NCBI GenBank assembly: GCA_963970005.1
Contig: CAXAMN010006513.1
Location: 38,530-102,529 of the forward strand
DNA: 64,000 nt
Direction of reading: 5' to 3'
Source: Durusdinium trenchii
Lineage: Eukaryota > Sar > Dinophyceae > Suessiales > Symbiodiniaceae
This document shows, one piece after another, positions 32,925-46,400 of this stretch; positions within the stretch are counted from its first letter, which is position 1, and each line of letters begins with the position of its first letter. The position numbers and the translations under genes were made by a program. Below the pieces are notes generated by a model. That model was given only the letters and a program-made list of their open reading frames with translations. It was not told the DNA's origin and searched no databases.

Positions 32925-34975
32925 ATCTCATGCAAACCTTGGATTGCTCTGCATCCTTTAGGAGAGTCGACAATGTGATTCTGCAAAAGGCCTATCAAAG
33001 TGTGTCTTCCTCGCAATCATGCTCAACGCAGCAACAAAAAGTCAACTGCAAAGCCTCCGCGTACGAATACAAAATAACCAGCTATTTCACAAGGAACTGG
33101 AAGCAGCTCCGATCATAGACAGAATATCTTCATTGGCAGCAACACGCAGCAACATGAAACGTGTCTCATGCAAACCTTGGATTGCTCTGCATCCTTTAGG
33201 AGGGTCGACAATGTGATTCTGCAAAAGGCCTATCAAAGTTTGTCTTCCTCGCAATCATGCTCAACACAGCAACAAATTGTCAACTGCAAAGCCTCCGCGT
33301 ACGAATACAAAATAACCAGCCATTTCACAAGGAACTGGAAGCAGCTCCGATCATAGACAGAATATCTTCATTGGCAACAACAATGAAACGCATTTCGTGC
33401 AAATCTTGGATAGCCGATGATTACTCTGCATCCTTTAGGAGGGTTGACAATATGATTCTGCAAAAGGCCTATCAAAGTTTGTCTTCCTCGCAAACTCAAC
33501 ACAGAAACAAACATTCAACTACAAATTAACCAGCTATTTTACGAGGAACTGCAAGCAGCTCGGATCATACACAATATCTTAATTGCCAGCACGCAGCAAC
33601 AGGAAATATGTCATTCAAATCTTAGATTGCTCTGCATCCTTTAGGAGGGTCGACAATATGATTCTGCAAAAGGCCTATCAAAGTTTGTCTTCCTCGCAAT
33701 CTCAACACAGCAACAAACATTCAACTACAAATTAACCAGCTATTTTACGAGGAACTGCAAGCAGCTCGGATTGTAGACACAATATCTTAATTGCCAGCAC
33801 GCAGCAACAGGAAATATGCCATTCACATCTTAGATTGCTCTGCATCCTTTAGGAGAGTCGACAATGTGATTCTGCAAAAGGCCTATCAAGGTTTGTCTTC
33901 CTCGCAATCATGTTCAACACAGCACCAAGTAGTCAACTACTATGCCTCAGCGGCCTCGGCGTATGAATACAAATAAATCGCAAGCATTTCAAGACAGCTC
34001 TAAACGTAGAAGCATCTTTGTAGGGAGCCGCTTGAGTTGCTCTGCATCCTTTAGGAGAGTCGACAATGTGCTTCTGCACACGGCCTATCAAAGTTTGTCT
34101 TCCTCGCAGCCTGATCCAATTCCACATAGGCCCTCAAATTTCAAAAGGGTCGATAACAACAATGCAACCACCCAGACAATCATCAAGCACACAAGCATCA
34201 GCAGTACCTTGTGCAATGGAAGCTAGGCCAGACCAAATAGGGTCACTACAATCTGTACACAACAGCTCTCCCACAACCCTGGATCGTTCAAGAGAGAGCG
34301 AGAGAGAGTCGACAATGTGCTTCTGCAAAAGGCCTATCAAAAGTATATCTCATGAGTGACCAGAATCGGTTCCAGGCTTTGTACATGGTATCCTCACAAG
34401 CAAGAACATGTGAAACTCTTTGACAAGATGACTAAATTAGCTTGCTTTAGGAGAGTCAACAATGTGCTTCTGGAATTAGCCTACCACACTTTGTCTTCCT
34501 CGCAACGCTGCCTAAAACGACAACAAAGAAAAAGCCTCCGCGTACGAATACAAATGAAACAGCAATTTCACAAGGAACTGGAACCAGTTCCGATCATAGC
34601 CACGATATCTTCATTGGCAGCAACATGAAACATGTCCCTTGCAAATCTTGGATTGCTCTGCATCCTTTAGGAGAGTCGACAATATGATTCTGCAAAAGGC
34701 CTATCAAAGTGTGTCGTCCTCGCAATCAAGTTAAACAACGCAGCAAAAATAACAATCAACTGCAAAGCCTCCGCGTACGAATACAAATGAACCAGCCATT
34801 TCACAGGAACTGGAAGCAGCTCCGATCATAGACACAATATCTTCATTGGCAGCAACACGCAGCAACATGTTTCGTGTCATGCAAATCTTGGAATGCTCTG
34901 CATCCTTTTGGACTTTAGGAGAGTCGACAATGTGATTCTGCACAAAGCCCATGGTCAAAGCGCGTCTTGCTCACA
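32925..34975. repeat. Satellite-like tandem array, about 10 units of 145-260 bp
   Basis: A conserved core (CTCTGCATCCTTTAGGAGAG then TCGACAATGTGATTCTGCAA and AAGGCCTATCAAAG) recurs at about 32941, 33178, 33423, 33624, 33834, 34036, 34296 (partial), 34440 (diverged), 34650 and 34890. Between cores lie related segments containing GCAACAAA..., CCTCCGCGTACGAATAC and GGAACTGGAAGCAGCTCCGA. Spacing is uneven because units carry deletions. Short frames reading ASFRRVDNVILQKAYQS repeat with it, but stops make a protein unlikely. Confidence 0.9.
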
Positions 34976-36028
34976 ATGATGTCCAATATACATACCAAAA
35001 AGTCAAGGCAGAATCATCACGTTGTATGAGATATCGTTGATAAAAAAAATAATCATGCCGTGAAAAATGGTGGCCCATGTTGTTCTTCTCCAATCAACCC
35101 TAGGCTTCCAAAAGCTGTCACCTTTCGCTATCATTATACTGGCAGCCAAGGGTTGGTGAGGAAAGGAGTGAAGGGAAGGGAGCAGTCGGACTCATCCAGG
35201 AAAAAGGGCTCACAGCCTCATTTAGATGCTCCATTGTACGGCAACCGTTCTGCCATTTCTACGTATGATACGAGTATCGACTGCGCACTGCCAAGCGAGT
35301 TCCAGGGTGTCGACGGCGAGTTCCAGCTCTCGGGCGGGGTGGCCACCGTGGCGGTGGGTGAGTGGGATGGGTGGGTGGCTGGTGAGGCTGATGCCAGCTA
35401 GAATGTGCTAGAATGCATTCCTTGTTTCGACTCAAATGGTGATGTGTCAGGACGTGAACGTCCATCGCAAGTAGGTTCCGACCGTGTCGATCACGGACTC
35501 TTCGGTTATCCAAAGGACCCACAAAAAACACCATCGCAGTCGATCATGGCCAGCGACCATGAGCCACTCTTTTGGCCGAAGTGACACACCCTTTGAGCCC
35601 CTGAGATTCGAGGAGCCTCCAAAGAGAGTCCAGGGACACTAATAGTATGGAGTCAAAGAACAACCCTTAGCCTATGGTTCTGATGAGCGACTGAGTCAAG
35701 TAGACCACTCCAAAGAACGACTTCACACTTTGTGGCCGAAATCGGCGCGCCTCACGCATCGGAGCATTCATCTTCATGGTGATGATCCTAAGATGCACAA
35801 GGAAGTGCAAGAAGCCAGCCTGGGCCTTCCTGTCGGCCTGCCCTTCTGCACCAGCCCTTCTGCACCGGGGGGGTCGTTTCAAATCATTTCTGGCTTACGA
35901 TTCCCTGCGGCCTCTGGAATGACTGTTTTTTGCCTAGCGTGAGGCGAGTCTTTGGGAGAAGGAAAGGTGCACAAAATCCAGCAAGAATGGTGCCTTCAAA
36001 GGCCGCTGGAACAGCTGAGGTTAACCTA
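34976..36028. other. No convincing gene
   Basis: GC content rises around 35300-35400, with GGGTGGGTGG-like simple sequence. No frame on either strand looks like conserved protein. Confidence 0.4.
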
Positions 36029-36152
36029 GGAGCAAGGACGCTACTAGGGGCTCCTGGCCATACTACTAGTAACAAGAAGCTACTAGGGGCTCCTGGCCTT
36101 ACTACTAGGAGCAAAGACGCTACTAGGGGCTCCTGGCATTGCTACTAGGAGC
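36029..36152. repeat. Tandem 40-bp repeat, 3 copies (CTACTA/GAGCAA family)
   Basis: The unit GACGCTACTAGGGGCTCCTG plus GCC(A/T)TACTACTAGGAGCAAA repeats three times. It belongs to the dispersed family seen at 23.3, 37.1 and 51.8 kb. Much of the unit is self-complementary around CTAGTAG/CTACTAG. Confidence 0.85.
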
Positions 36153-36410
36153 ACCTTCTTTGGAAAACATGGAGACCCTCCCCGTCTCGCTCCAAGTCCG
36201 ACCCTCCCGTCGCGGCGCTCGTTCGTGAGCTTCGTGCGGAAGTTCCGGGGACGGCTGCGGCGACGTAGGTCCTGGCGGCACCGCGAGCTTCGGTGCACGG
36301 AGGCGCCCCCAGCGGAAAAACCCCTGGCGCAGCATGGCGCAGCACCGGCTGCGTGGCCCAAGGTTCGGACGCTGGTCCCGGGTGGGACGCTTCAATCCCC
36401 GGACGGTCAT

Positions 36411-36478
36411 GGTTGGAGGCCATCGCTCTTAGGTTGGAGGCCATCACTCTTAGGTTGGAGGCCATCGCTCTTAGGTGG
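36411..36478. repeat. 21-bp tandem repeat, 3 copies
   Basis: GGTTGGAGGCCATCGCTCTTA is repeated three times with one base change. The surrounding minus strand (36612-36490) reads VEEAFGGWALEELRMRPVWS, which may be a coding exon, but no family was recognised. Confidence 0.8.
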
Positions 36479-37055
36479 GAGGTCTGGTCGTCCTGTAGTG
36501 AGATGCTCCAAACTGGCCGCATGCGCAGCTCTTCAAGGGCCCAGCCACCAAAGGCTTCTTCCACCTGGGGTGTCTCCGCTGGGGAGGATTTGGGTGCCTC
36601 CCAAAAAGACACCTCTTTCTATGAACATAGTAATACATTGGACAGTTTAATTTGTTCTGTGCATCTGCTGGGGGGGTTCATGAGATGATGATGCATGATG
36701 ATCCATAAAACTATATCATATCCCATGAATTATATATTATTGTTATATAGTTATATAATACTATGTTGCCCATTCTTTGAGCTATACTGAAAGTATGCGT
36801 GGTAATTAATGATGCAGATGTCCTCCCCCAAATCACGAATCGATGTCCGATCACAGGGATATATGTCCCAAAGCACCATCCATGGTGGACCAACCAGATC
36901 ACTCCAGCAGCATGTCGGAATCCCAAAGCCGTCTTTCTAGATGAAAAGTCGCTATTAGCTGCAGCAAAAGCTCGGTTTGTCTTTGTGGGCTATCAAGCAC
37001 AAAGAACCCCCGAGTCTCAATCTGTAACCGATTTGGGGAGGACTCAACCTTTGTA

Positions 37056-37160
37056 TTACTAGTAGCTTCTTGCTCCTAGTCGTAAGGCGAGGAGCTACGT
37101 TCGTGGCTTCCTTGCTCCTAGTTGCGATGCCCTTTGCTCCTACAAGCGTCCTTGGGCCCC
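37056..37160. repeat. Copy of the CTACTA/GAGCAA dispersed repeat, reverse orientation
   Basis: TAGTAGCTTCTTGCTCCTAG and TTGCTCCTAGTTGCGATGCC match the reverse complement of the 36.1-kb units and parts of the 29.9-kb hairpin. Confidence 0.6.
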
Positions 37161-39080
37161 CTGAGTCCCTTCAACCGACGCCCTTGTCACTGCCTCAGCC
37201 TCGGACGCTTCCAACACACGCGCGGTCCTCAGAGGTCGGTACGCGGTCGGCGGCCCACCGTGCGCGGTAGACTTCGACGACGGTGGGTCACCGTCTTCGC
37301 AACGCTGGGAGAGTTCGACCTCCATGGGATCGGCCCTTGTGGATCGTCTTTCGTGATTGACACGCCCTTTTCGTTTGGGCCATGAGGTTCGAAGTACTGA
37401 CTTCAGCGCGCTTGGGGAGACAGCAGCGAAAGCAGTCGAACTCAAACCACGCACAGCCTAAGCTATATAGTTGAGTCAAACAGTCAACCCCTGTCCTCTG
37501 CTCCAACCACCCTTTCTGATATGCATCCACCTATATACTCAATCCTACTCAGGACTTTGGATATCCAGCCTGCGAGCATTCATCCGTCTTTTTCTGCGAA
37601 GACACCGACGATCAACTGTGCCCTGGTGGGGACATCATGACTGTTCAAGGTGCTCTCTTTGACTGAATTTCTGGCAAGATTTGAATGCTGCTGAGAGCAA
37701 GGTTGGTGCACACCCTACTCACAGCTTCACGTCACGTTATTCTCGCGCGCTTAAGCCACCTGTAGCGGTGCATTCTCTATGAATGACGAAACTTGCTTGA
37801 TGATTAGGAGGGTAGCTGGAAAAGAGCATGTTCCAACTCACTGAGTGAACGGCCTCCCGAGTTAACAGGTGACAAGTTTGAGGGCGCGTTCCCAACAAAC
37901 ACAAATGGCTTTCTGACGCGTTATTGGTGCACACCTCTTGAGATGCTTGGAGATACTCAACATGCTGGAAGGGCCAGTTGAAAAAATGGATTTCAATGTG
38001 GAGGGCTGCACCAACACATCTGCAAGGCGTGCTGTGCATTGTCCCTCTGCATCTGATTGCACGTACATCGTAGGTTGAGCCTCTTGATCAGCAGGGCCTA
38101 CACGACTACCATGACAAGGCTGTTGCCTTCGCAGGCTCCTGCGATTCCGTCCCATGTGAGGCCATGGCCGAACCGGTCGCCCAGCGTCGGTGCGTGTCGA
38201 TGGGCATGCCGGTGGACGTCTTGACTACAAGGGACACCAGCTTCCATCCGATGTGAAGGAAGGAACTTCACCAAAGGGATCAATGGCCCCTTCGAAGACT
38301 AGTTGCCTCTATGATATGTTTCCAGGTCCATGTTGGTGGGAAGGAGGGTATCACCAATGTCACCATCAACAACCTCTCAAACCGAATCGATCACTCCAAC
38401 CATCTCCAAACAACTCTAACCCCAGTCCAAGGATCAATTCAAGCCAGCGGAAAGGCACAGGCTCTTCCTCCTCCTCCTCTTCCTCCGCGCCATCGCCGCA
38501 CACTTCAAGATTCGCCACGCCAATGCTTTCGCCCTAGCAGTCACCAGCCAGACAGTCCGCGAACGGCGCGTCACGAGCCAGACAGTCCCCACATCCAAGC
38601 TCAAGATTATGTGAAAAAAAAGAGCCAGTCCAGACTCATCGGAACCTACAGCATGGGAATGCATGTCATATCTTGGTCCAATTAGCCGAAAAGTATCACT
38701 AACATAGGATCAATCCGACCTGTTCTCAAATCTCGCTTCATCTCATCGAAATGGAACTGACCCCACTCAACAAGTCAAAGGCCTCATTTTACTGGAGATG
38801 GTCATACAAAGCCAATACTCAGAGGGTAAAAGACCCGGTTTTACCGGGTCAGACTGGACTTGTAGGGTCATTTCATCATGATGGAACGTGGTGAGCTGAT
38901 TCGTAGACTAGCACTAACTGTCCGAGAAAAATACTCTAGTGCTTGGCCAGAATGTGCCAGGTGCCGTCCACAAGGTGTTGCTGTGTTGCTGTGTTGCAGA
39001 CTTGAATTCTGTCCGATCTATTTGCACATGACTTGATTCTAATTATGGTTTACTTGTCTTATACAAGAGGTGTCAGCTTC
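37161..39080. other. No convincing gene
   Basis: Neither strand gives a frame with a recognisable motif. A (CCT)n-like run lies at about 38465-38490. Confidence 0.4.
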
Positions 39081-39319
39081 ACTCATGTTTCAATGTCGCC
39101 CAAACCATTCTCGGAGTCGCCCTGGCAGTCGTCTCGGTCGCCCCAAAAGGCTCCTGCCCATGAAGGAGCACCTAGACTTGGGGAAAAACGCTCGGCCTCC
39201 GTGGCTGATCGCAAGAAGGGCTTGGAGAGTCCTCTCATCTCAGTCTCATAGTGCTGAAGCAAGTTCTGACGCCTCGACGCAAGTCGCAAGTTTTCGGATT
39301 TTCATGCTGAAGTAAGTGC

Positions 39320-39740
39320 TGGAATTGAAGAAGGCAAGCAGTGTCACCAGAACTCCCTTGCAGAAGTCCCAGGTCATTGTTTTCGGAGGCTGTTTGGGGG
39401 TTCCTTGATTTGACCGATGGAGGCAGTGCATCCTCCGCCCAAGTGGCAGGATCTCCAGTTGTGCAGTGACAAAGCTCTCATAGCTGGCTCCACTGCCATC
39501 GCCCCCCGGCGTGGCGCCGCCCACAGGCGTTGGCCCAGTGGGAGCACAGCTGCACATCAGGATCGGAAGGCTGGGACGGGCCCGGGCATCAGTGGCACTT
39601 CGAACACCCAGTGGCTTCGATTTGGGTGGGGAACGCCTACAAAATCAGTTCCTTCGATCCGATTCCTGGCATAGTCCACTGCCATGTCTTTGCCGTTCTT
39701 TGGCGTTCGGGGAAGAAAAACGACAGGATTTCTCGGTTCA
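39320..39740 (-). CDS. Candidate coding exons, unidentified
   Basis: About 39740-39570 reads VVFLPRTPKNGKDMAVDYAR then DFVGVPHPNRSHWVFEVPL. About 39490-39320 reads SYESFVTAQLEILPLGRRMH and ends in a hydrophobic GVLVTLLAFF. Strand and composition fit a gene of the minus-strand array, but I cannot name it. Confidence 0.28.
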
Positions 39741-40474
39741 GACGGAGGAAGATCGCAGACAGAATTGCTGTTGAAAATATGGTCCACCGTAACTAGATTG
39801 ATTGGAATATCAATGAATATCACTACTTACGGACCTACTGACTACTACTGATTACTGTATAATATGTATACATATATAGATTGGATGTTAGAAAAGCCGT
39901 GAAAGGGAGGGGTCAAAATATCTTCAAAGGCTGCCTTCATCGTGCTTATCTCATACGTGAAGATCACTCGTTGCTTCACTTTTGCTTGAGCTGGGCCAGA
40001 AGAGCATCCAACATGAGCCCGTTACCAGGTGGGAAAGTGCAATCCCTTTCCTTGCATCTTGATGTATTCATTGGTCAAGGACTCAAACGGCCAGGTTTGC
40101 AACATCGAGTCGTGCACAGAGGCAACATTGGCTGCTTTACAACAACGAGTCTTATTTCTGGTCAGAGCCAACATTGGAATCCTCTCATTCAGCTTCTTCA
40201 CTTCCTGACCTGGGCTTTGTACTTCCAAACAGGGGTTCTGTTGAACCCAGCAAACAAACACGTCAGTTCTTTTGTTTCTGTCTGTGTTTCACCGCCCCAC
40301 AACACCAGCCCCACAGCTGCAGGGTGGGAGGGCGCTCGCAGATGAAGCGCGCCACGCCCAAGGACAAGACTGCTGCAGCTGAAAGGATGCCTCGGAGAGC
40401 TCAAGACCCCATGCCTGGGAAAAAAAGATAGAAACCTTATATGATTGGAAGGGCTTTCCATTAAAATTCATGTC

Positions 40475-40950
40475 TACCTACCTGGTTACCTACCTACCTA
40501 TCATCCACCTACCTACCTACCTACCTACCTAGCTAGCTAGCTATCTAGCTATCTAGCTATGTAGCTATCTATCTATCTATCTATCTATCTACTGTATATA
40601 TATATATATTAATATACATATATACTATATATACACATACCTCGTGAAGATTCCTAGGGCACCTGCAGGATGGGGTGCGTGTTGTTTTTGGTCACACTCT
40701 CTATATATATATATACAGTAAGTTTACCGATTCTTGAAATCCTCTCCCCAGATAAGAATCCTCAACCCGAATATCACCAAGAATACCACCAAGCCGAATA
40801 AGACTGCCAACCTAAAGCAACCGTGAAAGTGCTGGGTGCTTTCGCTGGGATTGGGAAGGATTTAAGATCATAGATTAGATGGATGGATGGATGGATGGAT
40901 GGATGGATGGATGGATGGGTGGATGGATGGATGGATAGATTTGATAGATA
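40475..40950. repeat. Microsatellite cluster: CCTA/TAGC/TATC, (AT)n and TGGA runs
   Basis: ACCTACCTACCT grades into TAGCTAGCTA, then TATCTATCTATC and TATATATA (40475-40620). A second ATGGATGGATGG run lies at about 40878-40936. From here to about 42740 no convincing gene was seen; a (GAA)n run lies at about 42048-42090. Confidence 0.9.
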
Positions 40951-43445
40951 GACAAATAGCAAAGCTGTACATTGATGGGGCAATGATATTCAGCTAGATT
41001 GGCCCATACACTGCTTTCGCCCCATCCATGCCGAGTGGTCGACGTCCTGAAAGCGGTTTCTTCGTGGGTCGTTCAAAAAGTCACGGTCCTCGGAATCCTC
41101 ACCGCTAGACCAAAATGATATGGACCAAAGACTGAACTCCCATGAAGTCCAAAACACCACGTTCACCGCCGGCGCGGTAGGTGTGATGAGAATCGAGGAC
41201 GGTTCACTCTCACTCTCACCTGTCTGGATGCTGAGACCAGTACCCAGGTGCAAAGAGCGTTGGCCTGCAACCGCCGTCAACCCGGTGACCGAAGGGCGAG
41301 ATGCATAAAGGATCAGCGGAAACCCAAAGCACCAAAAAAGGATCAGGGTCAAAAGCCGATTCGCGATGTGGCCTGCGGATGGTTTGCATCACCGCGATCA
41401 ACCAAGGATCAACCAACATGGTCCATGTCGGGTTAGTCTCCACGGATGTCTCCACCGGTCTCCGCTGTGGGGCCGTGAAACGGGTTTCGTTCGCCTGGCC
41501 ACTTGTCGTGGATGAACTTTCCTGCCACCAGTGCCGGCAAGCCTGGCGGGGCTCCGTCGGCGTGTTGAAACGCTCATGATGAGAAAAGGTGAGGCTGCAC
41601 AGAAGCTGCAGTGATTACAAGAAGTATACACAAACATATTGATACCATTGATGATGCATGACCAGTGGATGTCGTTTGACCTTGAACCTATACTACGGCC
41701 CGGGAGTCGAGATCGGCTCGGATCGACACTGGGAGAGTCAAGCTGAAAATCCGTCAACTGCTCCTGCTCGTTGGGCATGGAACCTGTCGAATCTCGAAGA
41801 AATCAACACTGGTTGCTATTGCGTATCGGCCCCACATGCCCACAGTCTCAGGCACCGCACCCAGCAGGGTGGAGGTCCAGAACCACACATCGTGTCTTTG
41901 CCTGCTTAGCCGGACAGGTTTTCCCACAAACTCCAGCAGTCTTCGTTCTGAGGTGGAGCAACTCGATTCGTTCATCTCAGTCTTTCAAACAGAGAATGGC
42001 TTTCGCCTGTGGCCTGTGCTGGCTTTCGCCTGTCCCTAACCTGCGAAAAAGAAGAAGAAGACGAAGAAGAATAAGAAGAAGAAGAAGACATGTCCTTCAA
42101 CTGAGGCAACATCTTCCTGTCGCTGACAACGACGATTTGGTGGGCTACACCGATTTGGTAGCTATACAATGCTATACAGCTGTACAGCTATACTCTCCAG
42201 TCATGTCAGCTCCTGATTTAGGAACCCCCCCAGTAGTTTGGCCCACCTTCTTCCTGCAATACTAACAGCCCAAAAAATGTGTCAATTCCCCAAAAGGGGG
42301 TACCCAAGAACTCACCACTTAGTTTGGCCCACCTTCTTTGGCCAATCTTCCCTTTCGCCGCCTCCCTTTTCTCTTTCACCAATCCCTCATCCTATGGTGA
42401 TCATGAAGAGATGAAAACATCGTTGGATCTCTCATGAAAGGATTCATCTGTCCGACCCGACCTCGATGGGGGGTCACCCTTCAGTTCCGTTGGTACGACC
42501 CCGGACCTGACCGATCCTGGGGGGGGTAACTCTTGGACGACTGCCCTCAGGCTGTAACAAACAACGCTAAACAACTGCTTCCTTCAGGCTACACAACAAT
42601 AGTGATTGGGCATGTTGGTCCAAAACTGCTTGAGCTAGGACTAAACTCCCACCAAACCAGACTGGATCACTGGAATGACTCAAGTGATTTCCAACATTGG
42701 ATGACTTCCACTGACGAGGTAGATGAATCACAAGTCTCCAACATCCTCCCAAGTCTAGAACATCTCTCCAGCACCATCCTCTGCACCATCGCCCTTACAA
42801 CTACACGGACACGGCACCGTCCAGACGGTCCTCAACGCATCGCAATTGAAAGGCATTTCGGCAACGCCTCCGCACGCGGTGCCGCACAGCCATCGCCACG
42901 GTACAAACCATCTCCAGTTGCCGGAGGGTGTCCTCGGAGGGGCCACAGGTGGCCCGTCTACGGCGGGGGCCTCCAGCATGGTGCATGGAGACAAGTCCAG
43001 GATAGGAAGAAATCCTGGAGGTGAAACGACTTGTTTGCATCCACCGAAGCAGTTCGGGACTTAGAGGATGCGGAGGGTGATTCACGGTCATTGCCCAACC
43101 CATCGAAAGGGGAAACGAATGATTCTAAAGGGCTCAAACGGGTGGCTTGTGGAACCTTGTTGAAGGTCCAAAAACCCATTTGTGCCGGTAGCCGTAGCCA
43201 CCACATTGTACTCCACCAAGACTGGCTCAAATCCATGACGTCTGAGGGCGATGACCAAATTATGTTGACATTGATTGAGAAAACATGGATCAAAAGCACA
43301 ACAATAGCTCTAAGATGCTCTAAGGGGTGTGATTCTTGTTATTCATCACCAGTCCACAATGAGTGTCGACATCGGCACATGGAAAAAAAAATGCCCCATC
43401 TCCAACCCCTCGGCTTCGGAACACCCCTTGGGGCTCCTCTGTGGC

Positions 43446-46400
43446 GGTGATCACGTTGTCCCAGTGGCGGGTCCGTGCTCGGAGCACCTCCGCCACCACC
43501 TCCTCACGCTTCTGCCGGAAGGCCTCGTGGCACGGCGTGAAGCGTTCGGGGCGAGTGAAGCGTTCGGCATCGGGTGGGTCGTTCCAAGAAGCAAAAGGGT
43601 TCCGCGCTAAGAGTGGGCAAAACGAAGAAGTCCCAAGAACTTGCAAGTCTGGGCCACTGCGAGGAGAATCGGTCCACCTTCCGAAGTTGAAACATTTGTT
43701 CAGCCATGTTCCAGCGACCCGCGGACAGCGACAGCGACTCCCGTCCCGTCAGCTCAGAAACCGCGCCTCCAACGGTAGCTTGTGCTGCCGCACCCCGTTC
43801 CTGGCATCTGAAGATTCTTCGGCGACGCCGCATGTCCCTTAGCCTGCCAATTGAACACCACGTCACCACTTGCAAAGAAGGAGAACCGCGCGTGATCCTA
43901 CAACATGCAACTGGCTAACGGGCTACCTGTTCTGTTATGGCTGTGCACACAAGCAACCTTTGGACAGTAACCGCATGTAAACACGGACCACGTTTACTCT
44001 TCTGACGTCGGACTCTCCGGTGTTGTCCCGGTGCATATAAAACACCGGAGGGTGAGGGCATGGGAAAAACCTCGGTTCACCCAGTCATTGAGACATAGAA
44101 ATACTCCTCCGCACCGTTGCCATGCCTCGCTTCTTCGGATTTGCTCCGGACGCGGACGCGTCCCCCCCGAGTCGATCCGTCTTCGGACTATCGAGTCGAT
44201 CGGTCCGTTTCGGGCATCTTTCAGTGTCCGTTTGACAATGAGGTCGTGGCTCTTGCTCGACACCTGCATTGTACATGGTGTAGATCTGTGGGATGTCCTC
44301 GGTGAGCAGTCTGAGCTCTGCGCAGCTTCCAACGCAGAACAACATTGGTTGAGTGAATGTTTGCAGAGATTTTGCAACTTGAAAGCCAACTGATTGAGTG
44401 TAAAAAGGAAGATTTCCAAAGGACCTGAAGAAAGGTAGTGTCCTTTCCACTCCGACTCACTAACATGGAGATGGACCACGGCCACTCGGAAGCCCATGTT
44501 CCTCTACAAATAGGTGGTTTTCCACTACTTCCATGTGATGTGTTCGTCAAAGGGTATCGCTGGAAGCGGTATGTCCACTGCTCAGCCCGGCTCGGCCCTT
44601 GGGTCTCGCCCTGATCCGCTTTGAGAGATCCGCGAACCCCGTGGCGCCGTCCTTCCGGGGGATCACCTGCTCTGTCCGACGGTCCGGGTTCCGCCGGGCC
44701 GGACCGTGGGGTTCTGGGCGAGACAGGTCGGCGAGACAGGTCCGTCGAAGGCGAAGGCAGAAGTAAAACGTTCATGGCAGTGGAGATTCGAAGGATTCGA
44801 ATGACTGAAAGAAAAAGAACCGAGAAGGCAACCAGAACCCCAGAACCACTAGGCCCTTGCTGACTCATCGCAGAACGCGCTCGTAGCCGCGCCTTGGAGA
44901 GTGCCCAGCCCAGTGTCCCATAGGCACGGGCGAAGTCCACGCTGCTATCCAACTGGTCCACCTGGACCGTCGCGACGACACGCTTGCTGGCGACGAAACA
45001 TGTCAGTCATGGTGAGTGAAACCTGTGTGGCGATGGTCACCTCCTAAATTCAAACAACTAGACAGCAATGATTCTAAACTCCAAATCCCCTTCGAACAAG
45101 CACTGTGCATCGTTGCTCTCTGCTGGAACTACTACAAGAACTGCAGAAACTTGGACGAACAAAAGGGGCAAGAGCTCCTTCACCACCAACTGTTCAGAAC
45201 TAGTTCTATAGTAGTTACTGTATCTTACTGTTGGCGGAGTAAATATATACAGTATATATATATATACACACTGTGTTGCTCCTCCCTCTCGCTCCCTCTT
45301 AAAATGAACATATTCATACATATATGCATTGTCAAAACTGAGCAAGGGCCTCATTGACTGATTGGCAAGAATCCTGCATCGCCTCGCACGTAGCATAAGG
45401 GGGTTCCAGCTCCTCGTCTTCAATGCGGATACAGGTCATGTTTCGATGGGTGCCGGATTTCTTCCATGAACCAGTTCCAGAACGGGCCCCTCTGAGAATC
45501 CGCTTTCACCTTGCTTTCACGACCCCCGCGAACCCCCCCACGCCGCCATGGGCCTTATTCAGGATGATCACAAACTTGTGGTCCAACCCCGCCTCAGTCC
45601 CGGTGAACACCCCACCGGGGCGTCCCTCTCGCCCGGCAGCTCGAACGGAATGGCTCCGAGCCTCCGAGCTCCGACTCGGTCCTGCAACCACCAATCGAAC
45701 CCCATGGCACCATGCCCGATGGGTCGCCCGACCATGGAGCGTGTGAGCACGTCCAAGGACTCACCCGTGGTGCCAGGCCTAGGGTGAAGAACTCTTGGGA
45801 ACGCTTGTAGGACCCGTCACCTGAGCTACCTATGGTATAGTCTATATACTGATCCCTGAAGAACCTCTGTTGGGAGTCGGGAGGCATTGGTTGCCGGCGC
45901 CGTCCTTCGGTGTCCTTCAGTGTTCAAACACCCCCGAAAAGAGAGCGAAAAGAGAGTGAAAAGAGATGAAAAGGTTTCCTGGGTGGGAAACCCTGCGACT
46001 CCGACTCCGCCGCCTGTCCGGGTCAAAGAGCAGCAGGATGAGGTCTGCACCTCACAGCGTCTGTCGTCCAAGCGGATGTGTCGTCGAAGAGTGGAAGGCC
46101 CGATGTCACAAAGCAGGAAGACCCTTCAAACCAACGACCCGACCACTCGGCGTCGTTTCGAAGCGTCGGACGAAGGATGTGAAACAGCATCGATGAAGCT
46201 GTGATCGATTTGCGTGTGATGAAGTAACCAAGCGATCAAATAATCAGTCTCTCAATCATTCCCAGTATCGTTGCTATAGAAACCTCCTGAGTTGTCCTTT
46301 CACTTACCTTGGCAATGCTTAATTATTCTACATGATCAATAGTTTTAGGATGTTTTAGGTCAATTCCTGCAAGTATCATCAAGTATCCAAAGTTAAGAGA

